Positions 1 to 7,880 of a stretch of DNA of 64,000 nt are shown here, in pieces. Every line of letters starts with the position of its first letter. Position 1 is the first letter of the stretch. This DNA comes from Patescibacteria group bacterium (lineage in GTDB: Bacteria > Patescibacteria > Dojkabacteria > J137): the NCBI GenBank assembly GCA_963169855.1, contig CAUJCN010000002.1:682001-746000 (forward strand). The letters are read 5' to 3'. The notes under the pieces are model-generated. The model was not told the origin of the DNA, searched no databases, and worked only from the letters and a program-made list of their open reading frames with translations. A program made the translations under genes and the position numbers.

Positions 1-110
1 GAATATTTTTTTAGTTTATAGTTCTTAAGGTAGTAATAAAACTGAATAAACTTGTAAAACCGATAACTTAGAAGTTTATATGGACAGGGGGGAACCCCTC
101 ATCTCCACCA
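1..110 (+). ncRNA. ssrA: tmRNA (SsrA), 3' part only, cut by the window edge
   Basis: This is the 3' end of transfer-messenger RNA, which rescues stalled ribosomes with SmpB. Segments such as AAACTTGTAAAACCGA and AAGTTTATATGGAC correspond in order to the conserved 3' part of tmRNA, and the RNA ends in CATCTCCACCA with an encoded CCA at 108-110. The strand 100-106 (CATCTCC) would pair with a 5' GGGGATG lying before the window, keeping the G3-U70 alanine identity pair. The T-arm is odd: stem 86-90/95-99 is closed by a four-base GGAA loop instead of the usual seven-base TTCAANT loop. The peptide tag and 5' end are off-window. The partner SmpB is encoded at 23360. Confidence 0.85.
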
Positions 111-449
111 ATTTTTTCTTTGCAAAAATTGAGTAAAGAGTTTGAGTGCAAGCAGGAGGTCTTCAGAAATGCGTATACATTGAGCTATTGCTCAAAACTC
201 ACACTCAAACACATCGCTGAGAAGGATCAAATATTCCAAGCAGGAAGATAAAACTTCTTACGTATTTTTAATTGAGGTACTGAGTTGGAAATACTTCCTG
301 TAATTTTGTTTCACAGCTTGTCTAAACTGGGTAACTCATTTTGGAGTGCAGGCGCTTCGTTGGATCTCTCTTTTTGACCTTTTAACTTTGAGTCTTTAAA
401 CCTTACACGCGAGTGTTATAATTGAACGTTTATTCCTTAATACATTTCA
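111..449. other. Intergenic stretch between tmRNA and yidC
   Basis: About 340 bases without a convincing gene. A weak AT hairpin (AATTTTT/AAAAATT) follows the tmRNA end at about 110-130 and could aid termination. Two imperfect copies of GAGTGCAAGC/GAGTGCAGGC lie near 140 and 345. A TATAAT box at 417-422 is the likely promoter of yidC. I see no open frame longer than about 30 codons with support. Confidence 0.5.
417..422 (+). promoter_or_regulatory. -10 box of yidC promoter
   Basis: Perfect TATAAT at 417-422, 27 bases before the yidC ATG. A -35 is poor (TTTAAA at 395-400, 16-base spacer). The resulting leader would be short and carries no Shine-Dalgarno site. Confidence 0.55.
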
Positions 450-1298
450 ATGGACTTGTTTACAGTATTGTTTTATCAGCCAATCTTCAACTTATTAGTA
501 ATTCTATATAGAGTCTTTGGAGAAAATCTTGGGCTTTCTATTATTGCTATTGGAATCTTAGTAAGACTTATTATGTTCCCTTTAACTCTTAGACAGGCAA
601 AAATGATGCCTAAGAACATGGAAACTAGGGAGAAGATGAACGAGATTAAAGAAAAGTACAAAGATGATAAAGAAAAAATGAATCAGGAAATGATCAAACT
701 TAACTCTGAATCTATGCCTTATGTTTTGAGTGGCTGTCTTCAACTTATTCTTCAGCTAATAGTATTTATCAACGTTGATAGAGTAATTAGAAGCACTTTT
801 GGGGGTGGAGTCTCTGAATTCAACAACTTAGCATACTCATTCGTTCCTGGATTTTCTCAGGATTACCAATTTAATGGGAATTTCTTAGGAATTTTTGATC
901 TATCTCAAACACCATCTGGAGTTGCAAACATGGGCATAACAGCTGCGATTTACATAGGAGTAGTGATCTTGACAGGTATTGTTCAATATTTTTCTATGAA
1001 ATTGGCATTTGCTGCTCAGACAAAGATTACCGATATGATGGCAGAGCACAAAAAAGGAAAAGAAAAGAAGAAGAAAGACGAAAAGGAAGGCCAAAATGAG
1101 GACATGGCAAAGATCATGGCTCAAACTACAAAGCAAACCATGATTTTACTTCCAATTTTACTAACACTAGGAGCCTATAATTTCCCAATAGGACTGAGTT
1201 TCTACTGGATTACACAAGGAGCCTTTGCTATAATTCAACAGCTTTATATTAATAGGGTAAACCTAAAATCCGTAAAGCAGATGCTTGAAAAGCAATAA
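450..1298 (+). CDS. yidC: YidC/Oxa1-family membrane protein insertase
   Basis: Inserts membrane proteins into the cytoplasmic membrane, alone or with SecYEG. The 282-residue protein has the YidC2 core: a first membrane helix with the conserved hydrophilic-groove arginine in GILVRLIMFPLTLRQ (about residues 33-47), a charged cytoplasmic hairpin rich in K/E (about 50-75), and further membrane helices near 95, 165-185, 230-250 and 255-270. A lysine-rich loop at about 200-215 precedes the last two helices. It lacks the large periplasmic domain of proteobacterial YidC, like Gram-positive homologues. No Shine-Dalgarno precedes the ATG. bL25 follows after 24 bases, probably in the same transcript. 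Confidence 0.9.
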   Translation: MDLFTVLFYQPIFNLLVILYRVFGENLGLSIIAIGILVRLIMFPLTLRQAKMMPKNMETREKMNEIKEKYKDDKEKMNQEMIKLNSESMPYVLSGCLQLILQLIVFINVDRVIRSTFGGGVSEFNNLAYSFVPGFSQDYQFNGNFLGIFDLSQTPSGVANMGITAAIYIGVVILTGIVQYFSMKLAFAAQTKITDMMAEHKKGKEKKKKDEKEGQNEDMAKIMAQTTKQTMILLPILLTLGAYNFPIGLSFYWITQGAFAIIQQLYINRVNLKSVKQMLEKQ

Positions 1299-1322
1299 TT
1301 TATCTAATTTATATTTTGAGTT

Positions 1323-1988
1323 ATGAAGCTCACAGCAAAAAAAAGAGAGATAACCGGAAAAAAGGTGAAAAATCTTAGAGCGCAAGGAATTGTGCCTGCT
1401 ACGATTTACGGACCTAAACGAGTATCTGAAAATATTCAAATAGACAGAAAAGAAGCAAGCGCTGTCTTTAAGCAAGTTGCTTTCAACAAATTCTTTACTG
1501 TAGAAATTGATGGAGAAAAGCCAGTAAAAGCTCTTTTCAAAGAAGTGACTATTCACCCTTTGAAGAGTGAAGTTTTGAACATTGGATTCTACCAAATAGA
1601 TGAAGATAGTAAGATTACTGTTGAAGTGCCTATCCACTTTACTGGAGAGGCTCCAGCTGTAAAACAGAATCTTGGATTCTTGGTTACAAGCATGGACACA
1701 GTTGCAGTTCATTGTTATCCAAAGGACTTGCCAGATAACTTTGAAATTGATCTATCAACTCTAGAAAACGTTGGAGATTCTGTTCAAGTTGCAACTATTA
1801 CTCTTCCAGCTGAAGTTGAATTCGATGCAAGTGTTGATGTTAACGCAGCATTAGTTTACATCGCAGCAGCTCAGAAAGTTGAAGAAGAGCCAGTAGCAGC
1901 AGAAGCAGAATTGAATGAAGATGGAACACCAAAGGTTCCTGCAGAAGGTGAAGCAGCAGCTACACCGGCCGAAGAATCTAAGGAATAA
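1323..1988 (+). CDS. rplY: Ribosomal protein bL25 (Ctc/TL5 form)
   Basis: 5S-rRNA-binding protein of the large subunit. The N-terminus (LTAKKREITGKKVKNLRAQG, then VPATIYG) is the typical L25 signature, followed by the L25 beta-barrel to about residue 90 and the TL5/Ctc C-terminal beta domain (about 95-185). The last 35 residues are an acidic, alanine-rich tail (EEEPVAAEAEL and on) of low complexity. The 221-residue length fits the long Ctc form rather than the short E. coli form. Ends just before a strong terminator, so it probably closes a yidC-rplY unit. Confidence 0.93.
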   Translation: MKLTAKKREITGKKVKNLRAQGIVPATIYGPKRVSENIQIDRKEASAVFKQVAFNKFFTVEIDGEKPVKALFKEVTIHPLKSEVLNIGFYQIDEDSKITVEVPIHFTGEAPAVKQNLGFLVTSMDTVAVHCYPKDLPDNFEIDLSTLENVGDSVQVATITLPAEVEFDASVDVNAALVYIAAAQKVEEEPVAAEAELNEDGTPKVPAEGEAAATPAEESKE

Positions 1989-2032
1989 CTATAAAAAGGC
2001 TAAAAGATTAAAGATCAGAAGCTCAAAAAAGA

Positions 2033-2056
2033 CCCAGGGAAACCTGGGCTTTTTTT
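2033..2056 (+). terminator. Rho-independent terminator after bL25
   Basis: CCCAGG-GAAA-CCTGGG stem with a GNRA tetraloop (2033-2048), followed by C and seven T. An A-run at 2025-2030 on the other side could let it act also for the convergent gene at 2072-2398. Confidence 0.9.
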
Positions 2057-2071
2057 GTTACATATTACTTT

Positions 2072-2398
2072 TCATCCCTCAGATTCGGATCTAGGCAAAC
2101 TAAATCTTCCAAAAAACGCATCGACCATTTTCTGAGCATCTGCAAGCGGGTCTCCTTCATAGTTTATTGGTTGTTCGTTTACTCTAATATTACTGTGTAC
2201 GTGTAAAAATCCAAGATCTAACTTGTCTTCAGGTACTCCTTCAGATCTTAGGAGACTTAGTACATGCTCTTTTTGTTCATCTATAGCTAAGGAGAGTTCG
2301 TAATCTTCAAGATTTCGGTCCACTGCAATCTGAGGGGACACTTTGTTTGCAGCTATTGCTTCAATTGGTAAATCGATTTCATTTGGAACTTCAGACAT
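2072..2398 (-). CDS. Hypothetical protein, 108 residues
   Basis: I do not recognise this family. The protein is acidic, soluble, without membrane segments or cysteines, mostly helical by appearance, with a central HVHSNIRVN segment. ATG at 2398 is preceded by an AT-rich region without Shine-Dalgarno. It is a lone - strand gene convergent with bL25 and divergent from the Lon-like gene at 2551. Codon use resembles its neighbours, so it is likely real, but no role can be inferred. Confidence 0.6.
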   Translation of the reverse strand: MSEVPNEIDLPIEAIAANKVSPQIAVDRNLEDYELSLAIDEQKEHVLSLLRSEGVPEDKLDLGFLHVHSNIRVNEQPINYEGDPLADAQKMVDAFFGRFSLPRSESEG

Positions 2399-2537
2399 GT
2401 ACTAATGATTTAATAAATATTCCAGATGTTATCTTTCTGTAATTAGTATTGTCAACACTCCTGTACTAATTCCGAGATTCTAATATTTGAATTTTTTTTT
2501 AATCTTTATCCTTCTAGTCTTTAAGCTTTTTTATCTA

Positions 2538-2543
2538 TATACT
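2538..2543 (+). promoter_or_regulatory. -10 box giving a leaderless transcript for the Lon-like gene
   Basis: TATACT at 2538-2543 ends seven bases before the ATG at 2551, so transcription would start at or next to the A of the ATG. No good -35 is visible. Confidence 0.5.
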
Positions 2544-2550
2544 ATAGTTT

Positions 2551-3687
2551 ATGCAAAATACTCAATTAGACGTAGGTCTTGAAATTCAAAATTTAATAAA
2601 AAAATTAGACGCAGCACCAGCTATTCCCAAAACTTTAAGAGAGAAGGTTGATGGAATGATAATGCGTTTGGTAAAGATGAGCCAGAATGGAAACTATTCT
2701 CAGGAATTTGAACCAGTATCCGAATATATAGAGTGGGTTTGTAGAATTCCCTGGGGAGCATCAACTCAAGAGAATTTAGATATTCAAAATGCGAAAGCAA
2801 CTTTAGATAAATATAATTATGGTTTAGAGCCAGTTAAATCTAGAATTTTAGAATATCTAGCTGTTCTAAAATTGAATTCAAATAGAGCACAAAGCACTGC
2901 AGCGCAGAGTGGCGATGTTAGTGTAGAGATGTCTAGACTTCAAGGAAACTCTTCTCATTCTCCTATTTTATGTTTTGTTGGAATCCAAGGAGTTGGTAAA
3001 ACTTCTATGGCGAAAGCTATCGCTCAAGCATTGAATAGAAAATTCATGAGAATTGCTTTGGGGGGACTTGGAAATGTAACCGAAATTAGAGGTATAACAA
3101 GAACTGGATCAGTAAACGCAGAGCCTGGACAAATTATAAAATCCTTAATTAGAACTCAATCAATGAATCCACTGATTCTTCTCGACGAAGTAGACAAGGT
3201 TTCTGCAGATACGGGATTAAGATCAGATGTAATGGCGGCTTTACTGGAAATCTTAGACCCTGAGCAAAATTCAACATTCATGGATAAGTACTTAGATTTC
3301 CCAGTAGATTTGTCTCAAGTTATGTTCATTACTACTGCGAATAACTTAGGTGGAATTTCCGCTGCTTTATTAGATAGATTAGAAGTGATTCGTTTTGGAA
3401 GTTACAATGATAACGACAAAATTCAGATTGCCAAAAACTATCTTTTACCAAAAGTTCGAGAAGCAACAGGAATGACAGAAGAGCAGTTGTCTTTTGAAGA
3501 TGATGTTTGGAGTTTGGTAATCAGACCTTTGGGATTCGATGCTGGTGTAAGACAACTAGAAAGAACTTTAACTGAACTTGCAAGAAAAGTAGCGTTAAAA
3601 ATTGTACAAGGAACAGCTCAATCTATAAGAATTACTAAGGATAACTTTAGAGAATTTATTCCTGAGGATATTGGTATTTACTCTTAA
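2551..3687 (+). CDS. Stand-alone Lon-type AAA+ ATPase lacking the protease domain
   Basis: The 378-residue protein matches only the ATPase part of Lon: a helical N-terminal segment (residues 1-110, including EYIEWVCRIPWG, cf. the Lon DYLDWLLxLPW motif), Walker A GIQGVGKT (about 145-152), EIRGITRTGSVNAEPGQII (pore-loop region), Walker B LILLDEVDK (about 209), DPEQNSTFMDKYLDFPVDLS, sensor 1 TTANN and sensor 2 GVRQLERTL (about 331). It ends where Lon would start its Ser-Lys protease domain; a normal TAA is followed by a terminator. The N-terminal LON substrate domain is also absent. Lon normally degrades misfolded proteins; here an unfoldase, remodelling or regulatory role is inferred. No disabling mutation in the ATPase motifs was seen. 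Confidence 0.85.
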   Translation: MQNTQLDVGLEIQNLIKKLDAAPAIPKTLREKVDGMIMRLVKMSQNGNYSQEFEPVSEYIEWVCRIPWGASTQENLDIQNAKATLDKYNYGLEPVKSRILEYLAVLKLNSNRAQSTAAQSGDVSVEMSRLQGNSSHSPILCFVGIQGVGKTSMAKAIAQALNRKFMRIALGGLGNVTEIRGITRTGSVNAEPGQIIKSLIRTQSMNPLILLDEVDKVSADTGLRSDVMAALLEILDPEQNSTFMDKYLDFPVDLSQVMFITTANNLGGISAALLDRLEVIRFGSYNDNDKIQIAKNYLLPKVREATGMTEEQLSFEDDVWSLVIRPLGFDAGVRQLERTLTELARKVALKIVQGTAQSIRITKDNFREFIPEDIGIYS

Positions 3688-3722
3688 AACTTGAAATTCG
3701 AAGATCGGAGTTAGAAAAGAAA

Positions 3723-3755
3723 AAGATCGAAATTTCGATCTTCAATCTTTTTGTT
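3723..3755. terminator. Bidirectional terminator between convergent genes
   Basis: Self-complementary AAGATCGAAATTTCGATCTT at 3723-3742 followed by T-rich sequence on the + strand and preceded by A-rich sequence (T-rich on the - strand). It separates the + strand Lon-like gene from the - strand gene at 3772. Confidence 0.7.
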
Positions 3756-3771
3756 TTTCTGTCTTCTTTAA

Positions 3772-4335
3772 TTAGTCTTCTTTTCCGTCTAAGTAACCTT
3801 TGTATTCTCTATCTTTCTTAATCATAGCTTCTAAAGCTGTTCTTACTAATTGAGCTTTGTGAGTTCTTTTTACTTTTGAAGCCCAGTTTAAATATCTATC
3901 CATTTCTGGAGAAATAATCAAAATGAATTTAGAGTCTAATCTTCCGATAGCTTCTTTTACAGCTTCGTTGATTGTATCTACAACGTTTTTAGAGTTGTAT
4001 GTGTACTGAACTAACTGTTTGCTGTTGTTTCCGTGAATTACTGCAAATTTATTAGAACTTTTGTCATCTTCCATGGTTATAACAACTTTTTTCTCTTCTA
4101 ATGCTCTAGCGATCTGATAACCAATGTTTGCGTCTGAATCTGAAATTTCAGCAATTAAAATGTCTGTGTCTTTGATATTTTTATCTAGAGAAGCGAATGT
4201 TTTTGTTAGTGATTTTGAATCAATTTTTACTTCATTTACATTGTGTCCCTGCTTCTTTAGCTCTTTAATACCTTCACTGAAAATCTTTAGATTTTTGTCA
4301 GAAATTGCAGGTGAGTTAATTACTAATACTTTCAT
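3772..4335 (-). CDS. Nucleoside 2-deoxyribosyltransferase-like domain with C-terminal helical DNA-binding-like tail
   Basis: The N-terminal half begins MKVLVINSPAISDKN and carries DILIAEISDSDANIGYQIA (about residues 58-76) followed by RALEEKKVVI, which resembles the D-x-x-x-A-E-x-S-x-x-x-x-x-G-x-E core of the nucleoside 2-deoxyribosyltransferase family (here Q replaces the catalytic Glu position). The C-terminal 50 residues (MDRYLNWASKVKRTHKAQLV, then RTALE) look like a ribbon-helix-helix segment. I chose ATG 4335 rather than an in-frame ATG at 4431, because the domain starts there and a TATACT box lies between the two. Function is inferred weakly: nucleotide or NAD-related binding coupled to DNA binding. 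Divergent from the FtsA-like gene. Confidence 0.55.
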   Translation of the reverse strand: MKVLVINSPAISDKNLKIFSEGIKELKKQGHNVNEVKIDSKSLTKTFASLDKNIKDTDILIAEISDSDANIGYQIARALEEKKVVITMEDDKSSNKFAVIHGNNSKQLVQYTYNSKNVVDTINEAVKEAIGRLDSKFILIISPEMDRYLNWASKVKRTHKAQLVRTALEAMIKKDREYKGYLDGKED

Positions 4336-4461
4336 ACTGAATACTTGTTTGAACTTGAAATATAGATCGAGTATATCACTGGATTCCTGTTTAGGCAATA
4401 AATCTTTCCAAATTATTCTGACATTTTTCAAGACCCGCTTAATAATGTATTATATGAAGGT

Positions 4462-5673
4462 ATGATTTTTACACGAAAAAAAGGAAAAAACACAAAAGGC
4501 GCTACTACTTTTCTTGCTATAGATATCGGAACAGAGTTCCTAAAAGTAGCATTATGTTCTCCAACAGACGACGGAATTGACGTTGTTGGGTATGTTCGAT
4601 TACCTCAAAATCAAAGCAGTATGTACGCTGCATTTATTGTTGATGTAGAAGACGTAACAGAGCAGATAGATAAGGCGATTGGGGAAGTGATTCTTCAATC
4701 TCAGAATCTTTTCGGAGACTCTTATGGAATTCCAAAAGAAGCTATTATCGGAATCGCTGGGGAATTAGTAAGTGGAATCAGTATGGTTGTAAACCTCGAA
4801 AGAGATAAACCAAAGGTAAAGATTACAGGAGCTGAGATCGAAAAAATTATTGAAAACGTAAAGAAGCAGACTTTCGATAAAGCAAAGGAAGAAATCGCAG
4901 AAGAATTAGCAGTTTCTCCAAAGCAATTGGTAGAAATTGAAACTTTCTTAAACAGTGCCTACATCGATGGAACTAGAGTAGTAGATCCAATTGGATACAC
5001 AGGACAAGAACTTTCTTATAGAGTATTTACAACATTTGCTCCAGGAGTTCATTTAGATAGTCTTAATCAAATATCAGAAAAGATTAATCTAAAAGTGAAT
5101 GGAATTATCGTAGAACCTTATGCAGTTGCAATGAGCTTGAGATCCTTAAGATCAAGTGATGCAGGAGGAATCATTATTGATATTGGAGGAGGAACAACAG
5201 ACGTTGCAATTATTAAATCTGGAGATGTTATTGGAACTAAAATGTTCGCAATTGGAGGAAGAGTTTTTACAAAAAGAATTCAAAATGGAATGGGCTATGA
5301 CTACGAAACTGCAGAAAAAGCAAAGCTAGATTATTCAGATAATAGACTTAAAGAACAAGAGCGAATGGAGATAAAAAGACTTATCGAAAAAGATATCGGA
5401 ATTTGGGCTGAAGGTTTAGAAATCACTTTATCTGACTTTCAGGATGTGGGAGAATATCCTTACAATATTTATCTTTGCGGTGGAGGAGCATTACTTCCAG
5501 AGATTCAGGAAGCTATCATTTCTTACCCATGGATGAAGTATTTAAACTTTAAAAAGCATCCTAAAGTAAACTTTATCTTCCCAAATAGTGTAGATGGAGT
5601 TACCGATAGAACAAAGTCTGCAACACTTCCAATAGATGTTGCAGTGTTGTCTCTAGCAAGAATGTATAAGTAA
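4462..5673 (+). CDS. FtsA/PilM-like actin-fold ATPase
   Basis: Actin-fold protein of 403 residues. Phosphate 1 motif: FLAIDIGTEFLKVAL (about residues 18-32). Phosphate 2: IIIDIGGGTTDVAII (about 235-249). Adenosine motif: YLCGGGALLPEI (about 336-347). An SHS2/1C-like insert occupies the region 80-210, as in FtsA and PilM. FtsA anchors FtsZ to the membrane, PilM anchors type IV pilus assembly. No C-terminal amphipathic helix is evident. Its neighbour (5757) is a single-span surface protein, which suits a PilM-like cytoplasmic partner as well as a division role; I cannot decide. A TATTAT box at 4448-4453 lies eight bases before the ATG. Confidence 0.75.
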   Translation: MIFTRKKGKNTKGATTFLAIDIGTEFLKVALCSPTDDGIDVVGYVRLPQNQSSMYAAFIVDVEDVTEQIDKAIGEVILQSQNLFGDSYGIPKEAIIGIAGELVSGISMVVNLERDKPKVKITGAEIEKIIENVKKQTFDKAKEEIAEELAVSPKQLVEIETFLNSAYIDGTRVVDPIGYTGQELSYRVFTTFAPGVHLDSLNQISEKINLKVNGIIVEPYAVAMSLRSLRSSDAGGIIIDIGGGTTDVAIIKSGDVIGTKMFAIGGRVFTKRIQNGMGYDYETAEKAKLDYSDNRLKEQERMEIKRLIEKDIGIWAEGLEITLSDFQDVGEYPYNIYLCGGGALLPEIQEAIISYPWMKYLNFKKHPKVNFIFPNSVDGVTDRTKSATLPIDVAVLSLARMYK

Positions 5674-5712
5674 AGTGTAAGTGTAAGTGTAAGTTCAAGT
5701 TTAAGTGTAAGC
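5674..5712 (+). repeat. Short tandem GTGTAA/GTTTAA repeat in the intergenic space
   Basis: The bases just after the stop at 5673 repeat the unit (A)GTGTAA or (A)GTTCAA/GTTTAA about six times. It may be simple slippage of the stop-codon region; no hairpin or promoter explains it. Confidence 0.5.
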
Positions 5713-5756
5713 TTTTGTAGAATTTAGCTATTGTGATTTCGAGCTTTTAAATATTT

Positions 5757-7739
5757 ATGTCAATTATAAACGCATCTAAAATTTTTACTGATCAGAACGA
5801 AGAGCTTACTTTTATAGTAGAGAGAGTTCGAAACGCAGATAAAGATAAAGTTGCTGTTATTATCCCAGAAAATGCATTGGTTTTTAGTAGTCCTGTATCA
5901 ATCAAAATTCTCCAAAGAATGATGTACAAGGCGGACAAGTCTCCTATCATTGTTACTGAAGATTTATATGGGCAAAAATTCACTCAGAAGATAGGATTGG
6001 TAACTGTAGGTAAAACGAGCCAAATTACAGAAGAATTATGGGATATTGCCTTCAAAAGAAAAGTTAAATACAACAATAATCTTAGAGATTCGGATGGAGG
6101 AGAAATTCCAGCCGAACAAGTAGCAGCAGTTATTCCTGACTTACCTTCAGAAGTCGCTCCAGTAGAAATTGATGTTCCGCCGGAACCTTTAGTTCAAGCA
6201 CCAATCGAAACATATCCAGAAGATACTCCAGCAGATGAGACTCAACCACAAGAATTGGAACCAATAGAACAGATAGACGAGGAAACAGCATCACTTTATA
6301 GAAAGCAAAGAGATAATCCAAAGGTCGTAACAGTAGGTGGAATAAGCGTTTACAGCGGAGGAGATGCAAAATTATTAAAGAGTCAGTTCAAAAATGTTAA
6401 AATCAGAACTGTTAAAGATCAAGATATGGAAAGAACATTCGAACCGACAGCAGGAGCAAGCCGATTCACAGGTAAAGACTTTACAAAAGCTATAAGTCCA
6501 ACAGGAAGAGTTTCAAACTTTTTCTCGAGACTTTTTGGAAGAAACAAACGAAAAGATTTAAATCCTGATTCTCCAAAGCGAAAATTAAGATCAAAAATTA
6601 TTCTAGCTATTGTTGTAATAGCAGCACTAACAGCTGGTTACATGGTTTTATTCCAGTTCTCTAGCGTTGATATTAGAATTGTAGCAACCAAGCAAGATGT
6701 ATCTGCAACTTCTTCTGTAGTTTTAGATCCAACAGTAACAGAAATTGGTGAAGTAGGAGGAAAAATTACAATTCCAGGAAAAATTCTATCTCAGGAAGCA
6801 TTTAGTGCATCTTGGACAGGAGAAGCTAATGGAGTAGGGAAGAAAGGAAACAAAGCTGGAGGAACAGTTACAGTTTTCAATAATTCTACAGCTCCAGTTT
6901 CTATCGCAGCTGGAACAAAAATTTTAAATAAAACTACTGGTAAATCTTACACAATTACAGAAGCTGTATCACTTGCAGCTGCAACTATCGACGATGTAGT
7001 TGAACCAGCTAAGAAAGAAAACGTTCCAATTTCGGCAATAGATTTTGGCCCAGAATACAATATAGATACTGCAACAACCCAAAATTATTCTATCGATGGA
7101 TTAGATGATGACGATGTTTTTGCTAGAAGTTTCAACAAAATTACAGGAGGAACAGTTCAAGAATTCGTTACTGTATCTCAAGAAAATATAGATAATTTGA
7201 AAAAGGCTAAAGAAGCAGAGTTCAAGACTCAGGCAGAAACAAAACTAAAAACTTTGATTCCTGGAGGCTCATTCCTGATCCCAGAAACAATAGTAATTGT
7301 AGAAACAAAAGTAACTACAGTTCCAAAGGTTGGGGAAGAAAGCTTAGACAAAACATTCGCTCTAACAATCGAAGCTAATGTTGTGGGGATTGTGATAAAT
7401 AACAACGACTTCAAAACTCTTGGAGAAATGCTAATTGCAGACTCTGGATCTTCTTCTGTGGTTAATCAATTAGACACTCCTCAGATCACGATGGTAACTA
7501 AAGGAGAAGGGGACATCTATACTCTTGATGTAACTACTCAAGGTTCTGTTGGCGAAAAATTAGAAATGGAAGAAATTGCTAGAGAAATTGCCGGAAATAC
7601 AATTCCAAATGCTAAGAAATACTTAGAAGACTTAAGCGGAGTAGAAAGCTTCACTTTAAGATTTGGACCAGCATTTATTCCTGAATTCTTACAATTCGTA
7701 CCTTCTTCGGTCGATAGAATCAGCATCAGAATTAACTAA
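5757..7739 (+). CDS. Large single-span surface protein with baseplate-J-like outer part
   Basis: 660 residues. The N-terminal cytoplasmic domain (about 1-110) has KVAVIIPENALVFSSPVSIK followed by an IVTED segment, a pattern I associate with Patescibacteria proteins annotated as baseplate J-like. A Pro/Glu-rich linker (about 125-185) leads to a basic stretch and one membrane helix (about 279-301, KIILAIVVIAALTAGYMVLF). The outer part (about 305-660) is beta-rich, with repeated T/S/V segments and GGTVTVFNNS and SFLIPETIVIV motifs. It follows the FtsA/PilM-like gene after 83 bases that contain tandem GTGTAAGT-like short repeats (5673-5715). Inferred role: cell-envelope scaffold or surface structure. 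Confidence 0.6.
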   Translation: MSIINASKIFTDQNEELTFIVERVRNADKDKVAVIIPENALVFSSPVSIKILQRMMYKADKSPIIVTEDLYGQKFTQKIGLVTVGKTSQITEELWDIAFKRKVKYNNNLRDSDGGEIPAEQVAAVIPDLPSEVAPVEIDVPPEPLVQAPIETYPEDTPADETQPQELEPIEQIDEETASLYRKQRDNPKVVTVGGISVYSGGDAKLLKSQFKNVKIRTVKDQDMERTFEPTAGASRFTGKDFTKAISPTGRVSNFFSRLFGRNKRKDLNPDSPKRKLRSKIILAIVVIAALTAGYMVLFQFSSVDIRIVATKQDVSATSSVVLDPTVTEIGEVGGKITIPGKILSQEAFSASWTGEANGVGKKGNKAGGTVTVFNNSTAPVSIAAGTKILNKTTGKSYTITEAVSLAAATIDDVVEPAKKENVPISAIDFGPEYNIDTATTQNYSIDGLDDDDVFARSFNKITGGTVQEFVTVSQENIDNLKKAKEAEFKTQAETKLKTLIPGGSFLIPETIVIVETKVTTVPKVGEESLDKTFALTIEANVVGIVINNNDFKTLGEMLIADSGSSSVVNQLDTPQITMVTKGEGDIYTLDVTTQGSVGEKLEMEEIAREIAGNTIPNAKKYLEDLSGVESFTLRFGPAFIPEFLQFVPSSVDRISIRIN

Positions 7740-7751
7740 TCAGAAACTTTC

Positions 7752-7781
7752 TTGACATAGATTTTTCCTGCGAGGTATCAT
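7752..7781 (+). promoter_or_regulatory. groESL promoter
   Basis: Consensus -35 TTGACA at 7752-7757 and -10 TATCAT at 7776-7781 with an 18-base spacer. Immediately downstream is the CIRCE-like inverted repeat, so a repressor bound there would block early transcription. Confidence 0.75.
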
Positions 7782-7783
7782 TC

Positions 7784-7810
7784 CTAGCAGGTTATTTATT
7801 CACCTGCTAA
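7784..7810 (+). promoter_or_regulatory. CIRCE-like operator upstream of groES, overlapping a second -10 box
   Basis: Inverted repeat CTAGCAGGT-N9-ACCTGCTAA. The layout (nine-base arms, nine-base spacer, outer TTAGCA/TGCTAA) is that of the HrcA operator CIRCE (TTAGCACTC-N9-GAGTGCTAA), but the inner three bases differ. The right arm overlaps an extended -10, TGCTAAAAT (7805-7813). The same architecture recurs before clpC (47855) and before the tRNA units leading to ftsH (29545, 29830). No hrcA gene lies in the window. Confidence 0.7.
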
Positions 7811-7880
7811 AATAGGGATAAGAATCAATGAGAATTTGATTTTTTATCTTTCATTTTTTTAATTTTTAGCTTTATTGTTT

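Noticed and set aside
1263..1712. A 149-codon - strand frame over yidC and bL25
   Set aside because: Antisense to two well-supported genes, with no recognisable domain.
4124..4465. A + strand frame opposite the deoxyribosyltransferase-like gene
   Set aside because: Shadow of the - strand gene; hydrophobic and serine-rich composition typical of antisense frames.
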